From Tomocerus qinae (Eukaryota > Arthropoda > Collembola > Entomobryomorpha > Tomoceridae), in assembly GCA_020055645.1 (NCBI GenBank), contig CM034549.1:14157930-14221929 (forward strand): DNA of 64,000 nucleotides, read 5' to 3'. The notes under the pieces are model-generated. The model saw only the letters and a list, made by a program, of their open reading frames with translations. It did no database searches and was not told the DNA's origin. This document shows positions 41,401-51,960 of this stretch, piece by piece; position 1 is the first letter of the stretch, and the number at the start of each line of letters is the position of its first letter. The translations under genes and the position numbers were made by a program.

Positions 41401-44400
41401 GCTCCTTGCTTTCACTTGCCTTCACATTCTTATTTTCTTGCTTTGATTGAGGTTTCGAATTTGTAAAATGTAGTAGGGTGTGATGTTTCTTCTCACACTC
41501 CCGGCAAACATTGACACTATTGCACTGATATAAACTATGTCCACTGCGTAAGCAATTGAAGCATAATTTCTTCTGTCTTGCGATTTCTGTACGCTCTTTC
41601 ACATTAGCTTTCAGAAAATCTGGGCATTTCGTAATGATGACATGTAAACTTGAAGTACATCCAGGGCATGACTTGCTGTTTGTTGATACATGAAATGAGT
41701 TGGTAGATTTGTCCTCTACGCTTCTTTCTTCACTATATTTGTTTGTTGATTTTTGCTTCGGAGTCTGAATGATCTCCAAAGCCCCGCACCTCCTTTTCAG
41801 AAAGTCTGAAAATACTTTCATCGTTGGAACATCCGTGTTGACCAACGACAATTCCCACTGCCTCCTAGACTCAGGATCCAACTTTCCTGAGAGGAGAAAT
41901 ACAACCAGGGAGTCCCACTGATCCACAGGCTGTCCAAGCACTTTAAGTGCACGAATATTTTGAATAGTGGTGTCTAGTAGTTTACGTAGACCACCAGCAC
42001 TTTCACTTTGAAGATTGGTTTGATTGCACAATGACTTCAAATGCGAATACACAATGTTTCTTTTGTTTTCATACCGATCCTTGAGAATTGTCCAAGCTTC
42101 TCCGTAGTTGGCATCGGTGATTGACACTGAACGAAGTAAATCCTTAGCAGATCCTTCCAGTGACGATTTTAAGTAGTTTAATTTCTGTGATCCAGATAAA
42201 GTTTTGTTATTATGGACAGAAGCATGAAATTGGTCGTAGAAAGACGTCCAATCTTGATAATCTCCAGAGAATTTAGGCAATTCAATGCGAGGTAGCTTCA
42301 CATCTGGAGGGTGCACATATGATGACTGAGGCTGAGAGGTTGATGGTACTGCAGAAGATGACTGACCTGTTACTTGATGACGAGTTAGCTTGAGCAATTT
42401 CGTTCTCAAGGTTACGTACCTGTTTTCAAAGTCTTCACTTTCAGTCTCATGGGCTTGAATTTCCTCCTCATCCGCGGCCAACAAAACAATCTCCGTATGA
42501 ATTTCTTGGAAGGTTTTCCAAGCTTCTTCCAAAATTACCAGTTTTGTCTCGATATCTTCGACATTGTAGGCGTTGACATCGAGAGCTTCCACGAAGGTAT
42601 TCGTCCTAGTCAACTTTCCCTTGAGGATTCCACGTTTCTTAATAAGATGATCCATACTTGATAGTAGAAAATAGCTTGATCCAAACTAGTAGTAGTTTTC
42701 ACAGTTTTCCAGGTAGCTGATCCAAATTTCTTGACGGGCGAAGGACCATGAATAATGCCACGATAGCAGAATTGAAGCACAAGCACAGTGGACTGTATAT
42801 TTTAAGATAAATTTATTGAAACTATCTGGAAAAGCAACTATTTTCTAGCAATTTAGGAGAAAGTGGAGAGGACCGAAATGTCGTCCGACTTTCATGGACA
42901 AATCAAGTAGAATGAAATAATTTACGTTTTACAATACAACTTTAGGATAATAACGATTATTTGTAGCAAACATTTAGTAACCTAGTTAACACATGCATAA
43001 TTTAGGCTGACATTTTACACACATTACATCATCACACTATTCAGAATCCAACACATATATCTATTAAAAATCAAATTAAATCAAATTGACTACATCCTAA
43101 ATTGCAGGAGTGTCAGAATATTACCTATACTCCAAAATCTAACCATATTTGTTTCTAAATCCAAAGTAAATATAAATATGCGTAAATAATGTTGACCTTA
43201 GTTGGATCTCCCCCAAATGCCTCGACATTTTCCTGAACCCATTTCAGAACCATAACTTGATCTGTCAAGGTATAAAATTAAATACTATCAACATTTATTT
43301 TTTAGAATTATTAAGCTTACTGTTGCAAATATTTCATGTTTTCTATCTACCATAACATAAACTAACCTTTGAATCCCAAATTTCCAGGAATTTCTCCATC
43401 TTCTGTGTTTAAGAAGCCTTAAAAACAAATGTATACGACATGCAATTATATGCCAGCAAGTTTCAACCGTATATAAATGAGCATGCAGATTGAATGTTTA
43501 AATTCAATGAGTTAAATTGAGATTCGAAGCAAACTGCATTATATAGTTTATAAATGTATTACCAAAGGGTCCGACTCTATGCTGGAAAACGACAAAAATT
43601 ACATCTTCATCCATTAAATACTCAGGAGAATATACATTACAATCCTAGAGTTGGGATAAGATATTAGTGATAATGTACATATATGTAATGCTAATAGTGT
43701 TAATAATATTTATTTGCGAATTAGAATAATATTCTAACAAAATTGTAATTACCCCTGAAAAAAATGCTCCTCCAAAAATGTATACCATTACTGGTAGCAA
43801 AGTTTGGTTAGTGCCATCTTTTTTAGGAAGCTGTATGAAAAATGTACAACTAGTTTATTTGAAAATTACAAAAATTTCTATTAATGAATAAATTTTTAAT
43901 TCTCTAATTTTTTAATAATTTAATTTAATTTTGAAATTCGTCAATTTCACCTTAGGTGTATGCAGATTTAAGTAGAGACAATCCTCTGACCCTCGAGGCA
44001 ATCCTGTTTTTACGTCTATTGGTTGTTTACAGGGAGGAGGCCCTTGCGAGTTGCTTAAAATTCCATTCCATTTCTCTGCAGGTCTTGGATTCTAAACAAA
44101 CAATTTAATCGAACCTTGTGTTGTGTTAACATAATTAAATATATCCTAAATATTCATTTCTCATAATTTAATGTTCGCATGGCATGATTTGTTCGCTTTG
44201 CACCTTAAAACGTAATCGACCTATTGGTGGCTGAGCAAAAGGAATTTTGTAGAAAACGTAATAATTTCTACCATCCCGTGAGACTAGTGTTCTTCCTTCA
44301 ACTTTTCCCAAATTAGTTTCTACAATTAAATCATTAGCAACAGTCTCTCCAACATTCGATTGCTTCAGCAATGACCTTTGATCCTGATATGCTACATTTG

Positions 44401-44593
44401 AGGGCGGAGGCATAACCTCAATTAGGACTACGATGACAATAATCGCTGACAGAATGCTAATGGCTGATAAATAGTTAGTTCCCAACCAAGAAACAAAGTC
44501 AGTCAATTTCTGAATGTAAGGTTGTCTTCGAGTTTCATATTTGGGAAGAAGATGAGTGCTTTCATTATTTAAATTTACTTCTGTAAACGACAT
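35474..44593 (-). CDS. Membrane-anchored carboxylesterase (esterase A), intron carries a BEL/Pao element
   Basis: Alpha/beta-hydrolase of the type-B carboxylesterase family. Exons (minus strand, joined in phase, 623 residues): 44204-44593, 43951-44091, 43753-43830, 43563-43644, 43367-43417, 43197-43261, 37037-37106, 36547-36906, 36104-36439, 35996-36021, 35754-35863, 35474-35636. The N-terminus lacks a signal peptide but has one hydrophobic helix at about residues 42-61 ([18 protein letters not shown]) after a basic segment, suggesting a type II anchor with the catalytic domain outside. Landmarks: [30 protein letters not shown], nucleophile elbow GSSSG, acid in NTESE, and His in PSHGDEL, so the Ser-Glu-His triad is present, unlike catalytically dead neurotactin-type adhesion proteins. 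The DQV-GGDPTK and VTLFGSSSG exons are split by a 6.1-kb intron, almost all retrotransposon. Its substrate is unknown. It is 1.4 kb from paralogue B on the same strand. Confidence 0.9.
37119..37423 (-). repeat. 3' LTR of the BEL/Pao element
   Basis: 305 bp. Its outer end is only 12 bp from the 3' splice site of the host intron (AG at 37108-37107). The inner terminal dinucleotide is TA rather than the TG seen in the 5' LTR. Confidence 0.95.
37502..42655 (-). CDS. BEL/Pao gag-pol polyprotein, intact
   Basis: A single 1,717-residue frame without stop or frameshift. Order of domains: DUF1759-type gag (about 125-270, [10 protein letters not shown]); a zinc-knuckle region with CFNC-H-C at 365-378; aspartic protease with DSG at 457-459 (peptidase A17/DUF1758); reverse transcriptase about 740-880 with active site YMDD at 865-868; RNase H about 1040-1170 with D1043, D1117 and NPAD at 1161-1164; integrase zinc-binding HHCC about 1340-1390; DDE core with D1421, D1488 and E1540; and a C-terminal DUF5641-type domain about 1630-1715 ([16 protein letters not shown]). 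This gag-PR-RT-RH-IN order, with DUF1759 and A17, is diagnostic of BEL/Pao. No env-like frame follows: only 78 bp lie between the stop and the 3' LTR. All visible catalytic residues are present, so the element may be autonomous. Confidence 0.96.
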   Translation of the reverse strand: MDHLIKKRGILKGKLTRTNTFVEALDVNAYNVEDIETKLVILEEAWKTFQEIHTEIVLLAADEEEIQAHETESEDFENRYVTLRTKLLKLTRHQVTGQSSSAVPSTSQPQSSYVHPPDVKLPRIELPKFSGDYQDWTSFYDQFHASVHNNKTLSGSQKLNYLKSSLEGSAKDLLRSVSITDANYGEAWTILKDRYENKRNIVYSHLKSLCNQTNLQSESAGGLRKLLDTTIQNIRALKVLGQPVDQWDSLVVFLLSGKLDPESRRQWELSLVNTDVPTMKVFSDFLKRRCGALEIIQTPKQKSTNKYSEERSVEDKSTNSFHVSTNSKSCPGCTSSLHVIITKCPDFLKANVKERTEIARQKKLCFNCLRSGHSLYQCNSVNVCRECEKKHHTLLHFTNSKPQSKQENKNVKASESKEPKLATNHMQTSFSQVLLSTAIIMIKDKCGQLQKCRAFLDSGSQGSFISEACIQRLGLKRSKVNVNFHGVALSSCAATGAVCVELESTNSPFKMDLELLILPKITKKLPNYDIQNHNWDHIKNLTLAGPHYYRSSDIDIMLGMDIYSDLMLNGLIKGTTGAPTAQKTVLGWILFGSVNQTEDLVVSHVSLDVDVDKQLQMFWKVEEVQSAVPALSQEEKQCEAHFTATHTRDSSGKFVVCLPFKKEDNLHLGDSRSSAVIRLKQIERRLEQNPHRKIQYRAFMKEYLDLGHMELVPTAEISKPVSESYYLPHHFVVNDNSTTTKLRVVFDASKKTTTQVSLNDKQLVGPKLQQDLFELVLRFRTHKVAVTADIAKMYRQIWVNKSDTDFQRIVWRDSPDLPIQDYRLLTVTYGTSSAPYIATKCLQQLSHDEEKDLPMAAEVLRRDFYMDDLLSGASDIHTALELQSQLIEMLNRGGLQLRKWSSNCNELLDSLPVEYRETKTPLEFNLENSVKTLGIMWHPATDEFTFKVCLPDVKGRLTKRGLLSDVAQIFDPLGWLAPAVILAKITFQKLWLLGLNWDDQLPSEVTESWLKFRSELSTLEDIKINRWIHSRGRSGSYQLHGFSDASNSAYSAVVYFRTIDNNKNVKISLGCAKTKVSPIKQISLPRLELCGALLLARLVTAVKNSLNLDYENIYCWTDSTIVLSWLSGHPNRWKTFVANRVSEIQDLVPPGQWNHVSSEDNPADVASRGILPSELKTHPLWWNGPTWLASESEQWPKSSIKVSTDLCLLEQKKEAICAVTTKQEFELLSRYSSLTTLVRQTSYCLRYINNIKKNVIKLTGGLSTNELQESLHVIIKCVQLEEFSEEIKACKSNTELSSKSPLLSLRPFLDDEGLLRVGGRLRHSSLPFNQKHPILLPRRHSLTNLIVDYEHKRMLHAGPRLLFSTLQRRFWIICGRDVVRRFVHKCVICFRQRAVTAQQLMGDLPKPRVESARPFLKTGVDYAGPVTLRVASGRGRRQMTKGYIAIFVCLSTKAVHLELVSDLTTDAFLAALKRFISRRGICSDIFSDNGTTFVGAKSELEKLYNLSIKSDETLKNYLANDGTNFHRVPASSPHFAGICEAGVKSCKHHLRRVIGNALLTFEEFTTVLCQVEACLNSRPLCPLSSSPEDLSVLTPGHFLIGDALTAIPEPDLCHLKMNTLSRWQLLQRITQDFWKRWQVEYLSNLQQRTKWTEEKPNLKTGDMVLIKDDQLPPQKWNMGRIVDVHRGKDNLVRVVTAKTQTGIIKRPVVKICVLPFD
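42749..43053 (-). repeat. 5' LTR of the BEL/Pao element
   Basis: 305 bp, identical to the copy at 37119-37423 except at the second base in element orientation (TG here, TA in the 3' LTR). It directly adjoins the primer binding site at 42748 and the CATAT duplication at 43054. Confidence 0.95.
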
Positions 44594-46021
44594 TGTATGG
44601 AATAAATCTTCTAAGATTAGGACAAAAAAATATACATTTACTATAAGGCCCGATTTACAGAGTCGATCTGTATTCCCTAAAACTAGAACTACATTAGTAG
44701 AGGTGAGTTGAAACAGGAAGTCGGTGTGCAGCTCTTTTACTTGTCAAACGGAGCACAAGTTAATTGATCGAGTTGAGATAATTTCTAACTCATTTTATGT
44801 TCAAAGTATCACTAACGCTTAATTCTTCCAGAAAAAAATTGTACGACCGTTTTATCCATTTGTTTAAACTGTTTACTTATATGCACACTGCACACCTATG
44901 TTTTAAACTTAGCAAAGCTGGGTTAATTAAAGGTCTGCAATAGTGAAGTTAACACAGGAGACTAACAAGACAGGTAATAATAATAATATAAGCGCACCTG
45001 GATATGTTTGTGATTTAAAGTTTTACTGATAAAGCAAACCATCCCATAGCTCGACAACTGAACTGGTTGTATTATTGTACTGATTATGATTATAGTGACA
45101 TTTTAATCAGTAAAATTCGGTTCTGCTCTTGATAAGATAACATTAAGCAACAAAGAAGAATCTTATAAGTGTTATATGTTAATAAATAACTTGTAATTTA
45201 AAGCAGTTTTTCGAAACCCGTTATGTACTATGTAGCCTTCATGTATCATTTTAAATTTCGTATCAGACAAGACAGAACAGAAGTATTAATAATGGAATAG
45301 ATAAAAATAATTGCACAATACTTTCCATATTTTTTGTAATTACTGTGCAGGTGAGCGACTGCTGCACGACGATAATACGATAAGATGTGACGGTAGAATG
45401 TATCGGGGAATGATTATTTCCTCCTAAATGTAATTGTGCACTTCAGTATCGAGTACACTTATATTATAAGTATAATATTGTCAATAAGGTTATTATAATC
45501 GCAGGTACTATTTAATTTATTTACACACCAATGAACTACAAAACTATAATCCATGTTCGTAGTTACTTACTGCCTAAGACTAAGAAATAGGTGACTTGAA
45601 CGTATTTAATGGAATAATGGTGGTGGTATAATTTATTACTTCATAATTAATACACGATATTAAATATCACATAAATATAATATTATAACGATATAAATAT
45701 TTATTAATAAGTACACTTAAAAATCAAAAAAAAATCATAATTGCTTTTTAAACACAAACAACAATAGACAATAGACATTTAAAACACTCGATTCGGCGAT
45801 GAATGTGACCATCTACCACGGCGTATAATATATTATAGACTTCATTATGATAACAAAAACATTTAACAATGTTAAATTAATTCAATTTAATTGTGTGCGA
45901 GATGTGAGACTGTCTATATAGGATGTGTATTCAGTAGCTGTATACAATACTACTACGTATGTTTTTATAGACTTTGTGATAATGATAAGTAGTGTTTATG
46001 TTCTCGGGTTATAAGTTTCTG
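44594..46021. other. Intergenic between the two esterases
   Basis: 1.43 kb, AT-rich. It contains the promoter side of esterase A (minus strand) and the 3' UTR of esterase B. No other gene or clear repeat was seen. Confidence 0.5.
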
Positions 46022-49000
46022 CTAAACGTAATTCATTTCAGACGCTGAAAACTGATCCCAAAATTTCATTCGGGGCTCTAACGCATTCCCCATTTCCGAT
46101 TGGTCATCCAGCATGTACCATTCCAAAAAATTTTCATCAGGTTTGATGGGTTTCCAGTCTTGCCATGGTGTATACGGTTTACTGTGGAAAAAATCATTAC
46201 ATTGAAAGACAATTTTAGAAATAGACATTAAGAATTAGCGCTTGCTTAGCTTGCTAGTTTTATTACCCTGTTGCAGCAAACCGTGACCAAGTTTTCACTA
46301 GAATTTTAGAGAAATTGTAATACTTTGAGTCCTGCTTCCCAATGTATGGATAATCATTGTACGGAAACTGAAAATATATGAATTAATTATACTTTTGTAA
46401 ATTAAGTAGTATGGCATATTATCAAACTAATCAAACATTTTAATTAAAAAAATACCAAAAATTGAACTTCATCCGCATGCGAGGGCCTATAATTGCAAAA
46501 AATATCGGTAATGTTAATTGTATTATTTTGCATTACATTATAGCAATAACTTAATCAGTACCACCGTTATAAGCCAACAATTCGTTTAGTATTAATTGGG
46601 CATTTGAGCCATAATGGAATTGTGCTTGGCTACCCGTAATAAATAGAGGGAAACCCTTCCTTAATCTTGTCCACATAGCTTTCGGGGGATTCTTTTTTCA
46701 GCAAATATAAATATACAGAATTTACAGCGGCATTACAAACAGCCTCTACTTTAGCTCTGTGGATAAAACTTCTATCTGAGAATAAGTTAGTTAAATTGGT
46801 TGTAGTTTCATTTCCAATATTATCTTCCCGGAAATAAAACGATTTTATTTTTAGAGACATGTCATCAGAGTCAATTGCTGAACTTTCATAATCAAGCAGT
46901 GTCGGAGCTAGTTCGGTCCAGTTTTCGTTTAGAGTATGGGTCAATTCAGGATATTTCAATGTAACTAGAAAATTATACACACATTTTTTGAAAAATAAAT
47001 CGCTTGGTGTAATATATATATATATTACAAATAAAATATGCATTTCCCTCCACGGTGAAACTAAAATATCTACCCAAAGATTGTCCCAGCCCTTCTGCAG
47101 AATTGGCCCCAATAATCACCGAAGCTCGGTTGATCTTTCCACTTTGTAAAATATTCCAGGGGTAGTCTGAAATGAATGCATCTTCCCTATTCTTCTCTAG
47201 TGTTACCGCATATGTAATATTTTTTCCTTTGAGAAGAACCAACTCGCTGGCATCTATATTCCGCAAGCAGTGAAGGAATTCGATTTTGGAATCTGGAAGA
47301 CACCCTGTTGCCTCTCCAATAGATTCAACGGTTATTTCAGGCTTCGAGTCCACCATCCCCGCTAACAATGCTCCGCCCGATTGCAAAATGGCTCGTTGGA
47401 ATAGACCTGCAATATAAAAATTATCCAAAATCTAGTATAATGGGTTTTATAATGTACGCTTAAATAGAGAATAAGTAAAATTTAAACCTATGTATTTATT
47501 ATTCAACCTTCACTCATTGGCGATAAAAGGTGAAAGCCGACACTGCTTCCTCCGGAGCTGTTTCCAAATATTAAAACTTTCGTCTGGTCTCCTCCAAAGT
47601 ACTTAATATAGGTTTGTATCCACTTAAGTGCCATAACCTGGTCCTTGTGTCCCATATTGCCAGTTATCCCATCACCAATGTTGAGAAATCCTAAAGTAGT
47701 TCGTTATTGAAGTTTAATATTTTTAGGATTATTACTTTTTATTCTACATAGTTGCTTTCAGTTGATTTAACAATTAGGTACTAAGTTACTTGTTACCAAA
47801 TATTCCCAAACGGAACTGAAAGGTGACCAACACAACATCCTCATCCATAAAGTATTCAGCTCCATAACGGCTTCCGTTACCATTGAGGTACCCACCTCCA
47901 TGGATATATACTAGTGTTGGCAACAGGTCGGTATTATTTTCATTGGTTTTCGGTGACTATATGATGTTATAAACAACAATTTATATATTAAGGGCCCATA
48001 ATAAAGAGAAATGGTACTTTACTATTTAATCGGTAAAAACATGAAAATCTTCAAGCAAGTCTAAAAAGAGCATCCATATGAGGTTTTGGGTATAGATGTG
48101 CGTGGGACTACGTTAAAGTTCTTAAAGGTTCTGTTTTGGAAAGCCATTCCAGAACTTTTTTCACTGCATTTGGGGGTCATTTTTCTAATTAGCTGGGTTA
48201 GATAAGTTGGATTGCAGTTAACGGACAGCAAAGCCCTCCGCGGGGGTCGGGGGCAAAATGATATTCGACCTGGAAGCTACCTCAACTATAAATAAATTTC
48301 TATAGAATTTGCCGAAAACCCATCACTATTTTTGCTACATTATTGACTAAACCTATTAAAAATAATCTTAACAAGGCCACAGGGGGGCACCGGCGCACGT
48401 GTCCCCCCGAAATCAAGAAAAATAAATAAATATTTTTCCAAAACCGTTTTCGCATGCTTTTTCACGGTGCACACCCCCCCCCCCGAAATTTTTTTCTGGC
48501 TGCGTAACTTGTTTTTATTAGGTCAAAATGGAGGCGTCTAATAAACATTAATCTAACCTAACTATACCTAATATTAAAGTCAACCAAATCTAACTCTAAC
48601 TTAATTTAAACAACCTAAAAATAGAAATTCTGAACTTCTGTTCTGGACGATACCGTCAACATATTCCGTCGAGGGGGTGGGAGGGTGGAATGTGGCCTCC
48701 AGGCACACATCCGATGAAACACTGGAGGGAAAGTCATGTCTAAAAATTCCTTTGCAGCGATTCTAAGAAAAAAGCTTTCTACAAAAATAAAAAATTTTAA
48801 ACTAGAAAGTTAAAAAACGCTTGGGAGAAGAAATACAAGTTTTTCCAGAGATTTAGAGCAAAGAATTAGCTTTTTGATTTCCATCCTTAATAATTCTGGA
48901 AAAGGTAATGACAATACAACAAGAATACCAACATCTTTAAGTTTCTTAGAGCATATGCGTTTCTTGGTCAGATTCGAAATTTTGAGTCCCATGCTAGGAC

Positions 49001-51105
49001 TGGAACTGCATAAGGTGGAATGAGAAACAAATAGAAACGAAAATTTAATTGGACTTGACCTTTCATTTTTTGAACTGAAACTTGGAAAACCAAGCAGGAA
49101 GTAGAAAGTGTCCACAGTGCACTCGTACGGCTTCTAGCCACATTCATTCTAAATTCAAAAGTTCAACTGTCATTTGAAAGTTTAAATTCGTTCAATTGTT
49201 CGAACAATTTCTTTGGTTATTTTTAATTGGCCATCGATGTTATTTAATTCCTGTAACTGTAATGGGTCCGGACTGTAAAGTTCAGGGCCGCAGAGAGCAC
49301 TGCCCACCACGAATTGAGAAAAATAAAGAATTTTTTGTCTAAAAATGCAAAAAATCTCTAAATTTTTCTCTGTGCCCCCCTTCCCTCGAAATCATATTTT
49401 TTCTGGTAGGAATTGCCTAAAACCAAAATGCGCATGGCCATGCACTTTCTCTAAACCATATTGGATAACACAACAAATTCCACTGTGGGTTAGTATTAAA
49501 TAAATAGTATACTTCGAAACTAAATCAAAATGTTGAAATATTTTGTGATCTTTTGTGTAGACTATGCTGATGGCCTAATCTCCATAATATTAATTATAAT
49601 ATCGTAGACTTGACAAAGCAATTTTACAAATATTGACATGGAAATCTTTTGGAATTTAATAGCAGTACTGGGTGGCCTATATTTTATTTCCATATTTATA
49701 CGGAGACTAAAAAGCCCCAGCCTAGGGTGGGGCGCCCAACTCGCCCCATCCGTAGATTAATTTGGATTACTAGCCTTTCCCTGGCCTTTTCCATAGTCCA
49801 AATAGCAATCGGCATACGCGCATTTTAACAAAAAGCAGCAAATGGCACAGAACATGCATAGAGACTTTAGAGACATACTTACATGCGACATAGAGCCTTT
49901 GATAAATTAGGTTCGGTTTTAAGGGTGGGTGATGCGGGTGGGGCGCCTCATCCTAAGATGGGGCTAATTAGTTTGGCCGGTAAATAATGGAAGAACTCCC
50001 TGTCTCCGAAAACTTAGCCCAATGCCAAAAACAAAACGAGATGGTAAGGCTCAATAATAATGTTAATCTCTGGGCGGTAGGCATAGTAAGGGAAGTCGGC
50101 AGATTGAATTGCTGGCATTCCTAGTATTTCAATTTTTTTCACGGAGTGTCTTTGTTTAAGGAAGACGCCCGCCAGGCTAGGTTATCCTAGCTAAACAAGT
50201 TTAAATGTTAGTGCCATCATAAAATATTATGTAAATGTGTAAGTACATGAGGTGTGTAAATATTCATGTAAAGGCAATCCACTTCTCCGGCAGTTTCATT
50301 TAGAACAGAATATTTGACTTTTTGGATACATTGAGGAGCTACTTCCTTTTCATTTCGTACTCCATCCCATTTATCGACTGGTTGTGGGGACTATTTTAAA
50401 AGACAGAATTAAAGCCTCAATTTTACCTATTTACTATATACATACATACATAATATTATGTCACTCACATACGTAAATCACTTGAGGAAATAATTATTTG
50501 AGAAAAATAACCTGAAACATTAAATCTCCTACTGGAGGCTTAGCATATGGAACTTTATGATAAGCAAAAAACTTTCTTGAATGTCGGGAAGTTTTATGAA
50601 CTGGTACTAACTTTCCCAGGGGCGTCTCCAACATTGATTCCTCATGAGCTGTGTGATCTGCGTCTGCTTTGTAATTATCAAATTTCTGTATTAATTTTTT
50701 TTAAATATTGGTCAATCGATACCAATCACAACAATGAAAGAGTTTTCAACTACCTTGATTTTCTTTCTCCGAAATATTGAATGTAGATGTAACGTTTACG
50801 CTTTCATTTTCGACCGACGGAGATTCTTCTAATGGGAGTTTTAGTTGAAACAAGTTACCTGATCTAGGATTCACTTCAGTTTCAGCGGGAACTACACGAG
50901 AAAATATTACTATAGCGGATAACGAAATCAGCACTACAAATCCTCCTGCCATTAAAAAGGATTTCGTCCAATATTTATTATTATAACTTTTCATTTTGAT
51001 TTTTTCTCTTATTTGCCATGTTGAAGGATCATTTATACGACCATTGGGGAATGGACCGTTTAGGTTCAATAAAAGACAAGAATTTTCGTTTACAGTTATT
51101 GACAT
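46022..51105 (-). CDS. Membrane-anchored carboxylesterase (esterase B), tandem paralogue
   Basis: Second type-B carboxylesterase, 649 residues from ten exons on the minus strand: 50754-51105, 50512-50666, 50247-50390, 47797-47956, 47508-47690, 47074-47406, 46634-46964, 46456-46486, 46267-46367, 46022-46181. All junctions are GT-AG and in phase. Like esterase A it has a long N-terminal segment with a basic stretch, then a hydrophobic helix at about residues 50-69 (FLMAGGFVVLISLSAIVIF), so a type II anchor is likely; an Asn/Ser-rich stalk with NxS/T sites follows. Landmarks: KVPYAKPPVGDL, GEVDCLYMN, YIHGGGYLNG oxyanion region, nucleophile elbow GNSSG, acid in NSAEG, and His in PSHADE. The triad is therefore complete. 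It contains a 2.3-kb repeat-bearing intron (47957-50246). Its C-terminal exons closely mirror those of esterase A, including MKFWDQFS near the end. Substrate unknown. Confidence 0.9.
47957..50246 (-). other. Repeat-bearing intron 3 of esterase B
   Basis: 2.29 kb of intron, unusually long for this locus. It contains a 12-base C homopolymer near 48475, several GC-rich patches (around 48230 and 48400) and an inverted-repeat element at 49712-49964. The 101-codon minus frame at 48810-49115 has no recognisable similarity. Confidence 0.6.
49712..49964. repeat. Short inverted-repeat element in esterase B intron
   Basis: Ends are imperfect inverted repeats of about 25 bp: AGCCCCAGCCTAGGGTGGGG at 49713 against the reverse complement of 49941-49964, both G+C-rich in AT-rich surroundings. 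Size is 253 bp with no coding capacity. No clear target duplication was seen, so this is MITE-like but unclassified. Confidence 0.55.
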
Positions 51106-51442
51106 TGTTTAACTACGTGATATTTTGTGAGTGAACTGTATTAATGTGTACACTTTACTAATTCACTATCTAACCCAATGCAATTTGTTATGAAGTTTAA
51201 TATTTCTTCTAATATTTTTTATCTTTTTCATGATAATATATTATCTAATCGGCTTGAATGGAATTTCTGATATGGCAAAAAATGGCTGCCTCGATGATGC
51301 TCAACGAGCAGCAATGAGTAATTTTTAAAATGGGATGGTGCATGTTTCAAAAGACTCAGATTGTTTTTGCCACAAATGGGGATGTTGCTGGGCAACCAAC
51401 AAAAATTATCATAGAGGGTAAATGGGAATCGGAAAAATTCGT
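51106..51442. other. Upstream region of esterase B
   Basis: About 340 bp between the esterase B start codon and the next foldback repeat. It presumably includes the esterase B promoter. No specific motif could be assigned. Confidence 0.4.
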
Positions 51443-51772
51443 ACTTTTTTTGGAAATCCCCTAAGGATCTGAGACCACTGGTCCTACAGCCGTACAATAA
51501 TTTTTTTTAAATTCTTTGTTACTTATTCTATGGTAGTTATATTGAAAATTCAACATTTTGGTCTTCGACTAGAAGATAGCATCGTTTGAAACCGAAAAAT
51601 GTGTGTTTTTTTGTGAATTATATATTGCGAATTTATATCTTCAAGTCAAAGCCCAAAATGTGGAATTTTCAATATAACTACCATAGAATAAGTATCGAAG
51701 AATTTTTTAAAAATTAATGTACGGCTGTAGGACTAGTGGTCTCAGATCCTTAGGGAATTTCCAAAAAAAAGT
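51443..51772. repeat. Foldback element, family 1 (copy a)
   Basis: Inverted arms 51443-51572 and 51641-51772 are near-complementary and carry blocks such as CTAAGGATCTGAGACCACT and CTATGGTAGTTATATTG, around a spacer of about 70 bp. A diverged relative with the same arm motif lies at 62767-63262. No coding capacity. Confidence 0.75.
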
Positions 51773-51960
51773 TACTGGCAAATATGATAGTCGAGAAATT
51801 ATTTTCGTTTCCATGCACCTGGGCTTTAATATCACATTAACGCCCTTCCTCCCCTCCCCGTACTAAAAATTGGTACAGCCTAGGGTTACCGCATAGACTA
51901 AAGCTATCTTCTTTGGGGTTACCGTAAGGAAAGGTATAGGAAAAACCCAGAACATTGATG

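Larger units (their letters stand above)
37119..43053 (-). mobile_element. Full-length BEL/Pao LTR retrotransposon
   Basis: 5,935-bp element with 305-bp LTRs, flanked by the 5-bp duplication CATAT (37114-37118 and 43054-43058). The outer ends are TG/CA on the coding (minus) strand. A primer binding site, TGGTCCTTCG, starts at the base next to the 5' LTR; it matches the 3' end of tRNA-Tyr over about 10 bases (from memory of insect tRNAs). A short GGGGAA purine run precedes the 3' LTR. One intact polyprotein frame fills the interior. The two LTRs are identical apart from one base, so insertion was recent. It lies in an intron of esterase A in the same orientation. Confidence 0.96.

Noticed and set aside
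38112-42661. Plus-strand frames across the BEL/Pao interior
   Set aside because: Antisense shadows of the intact polyprotein frame.
48810-49115. 101-codon minus-strand frame inside esterase B intron
   Set aside because: Low-complexity Ser/Lys/Phe-rich translation without family resemblance; likely chance.
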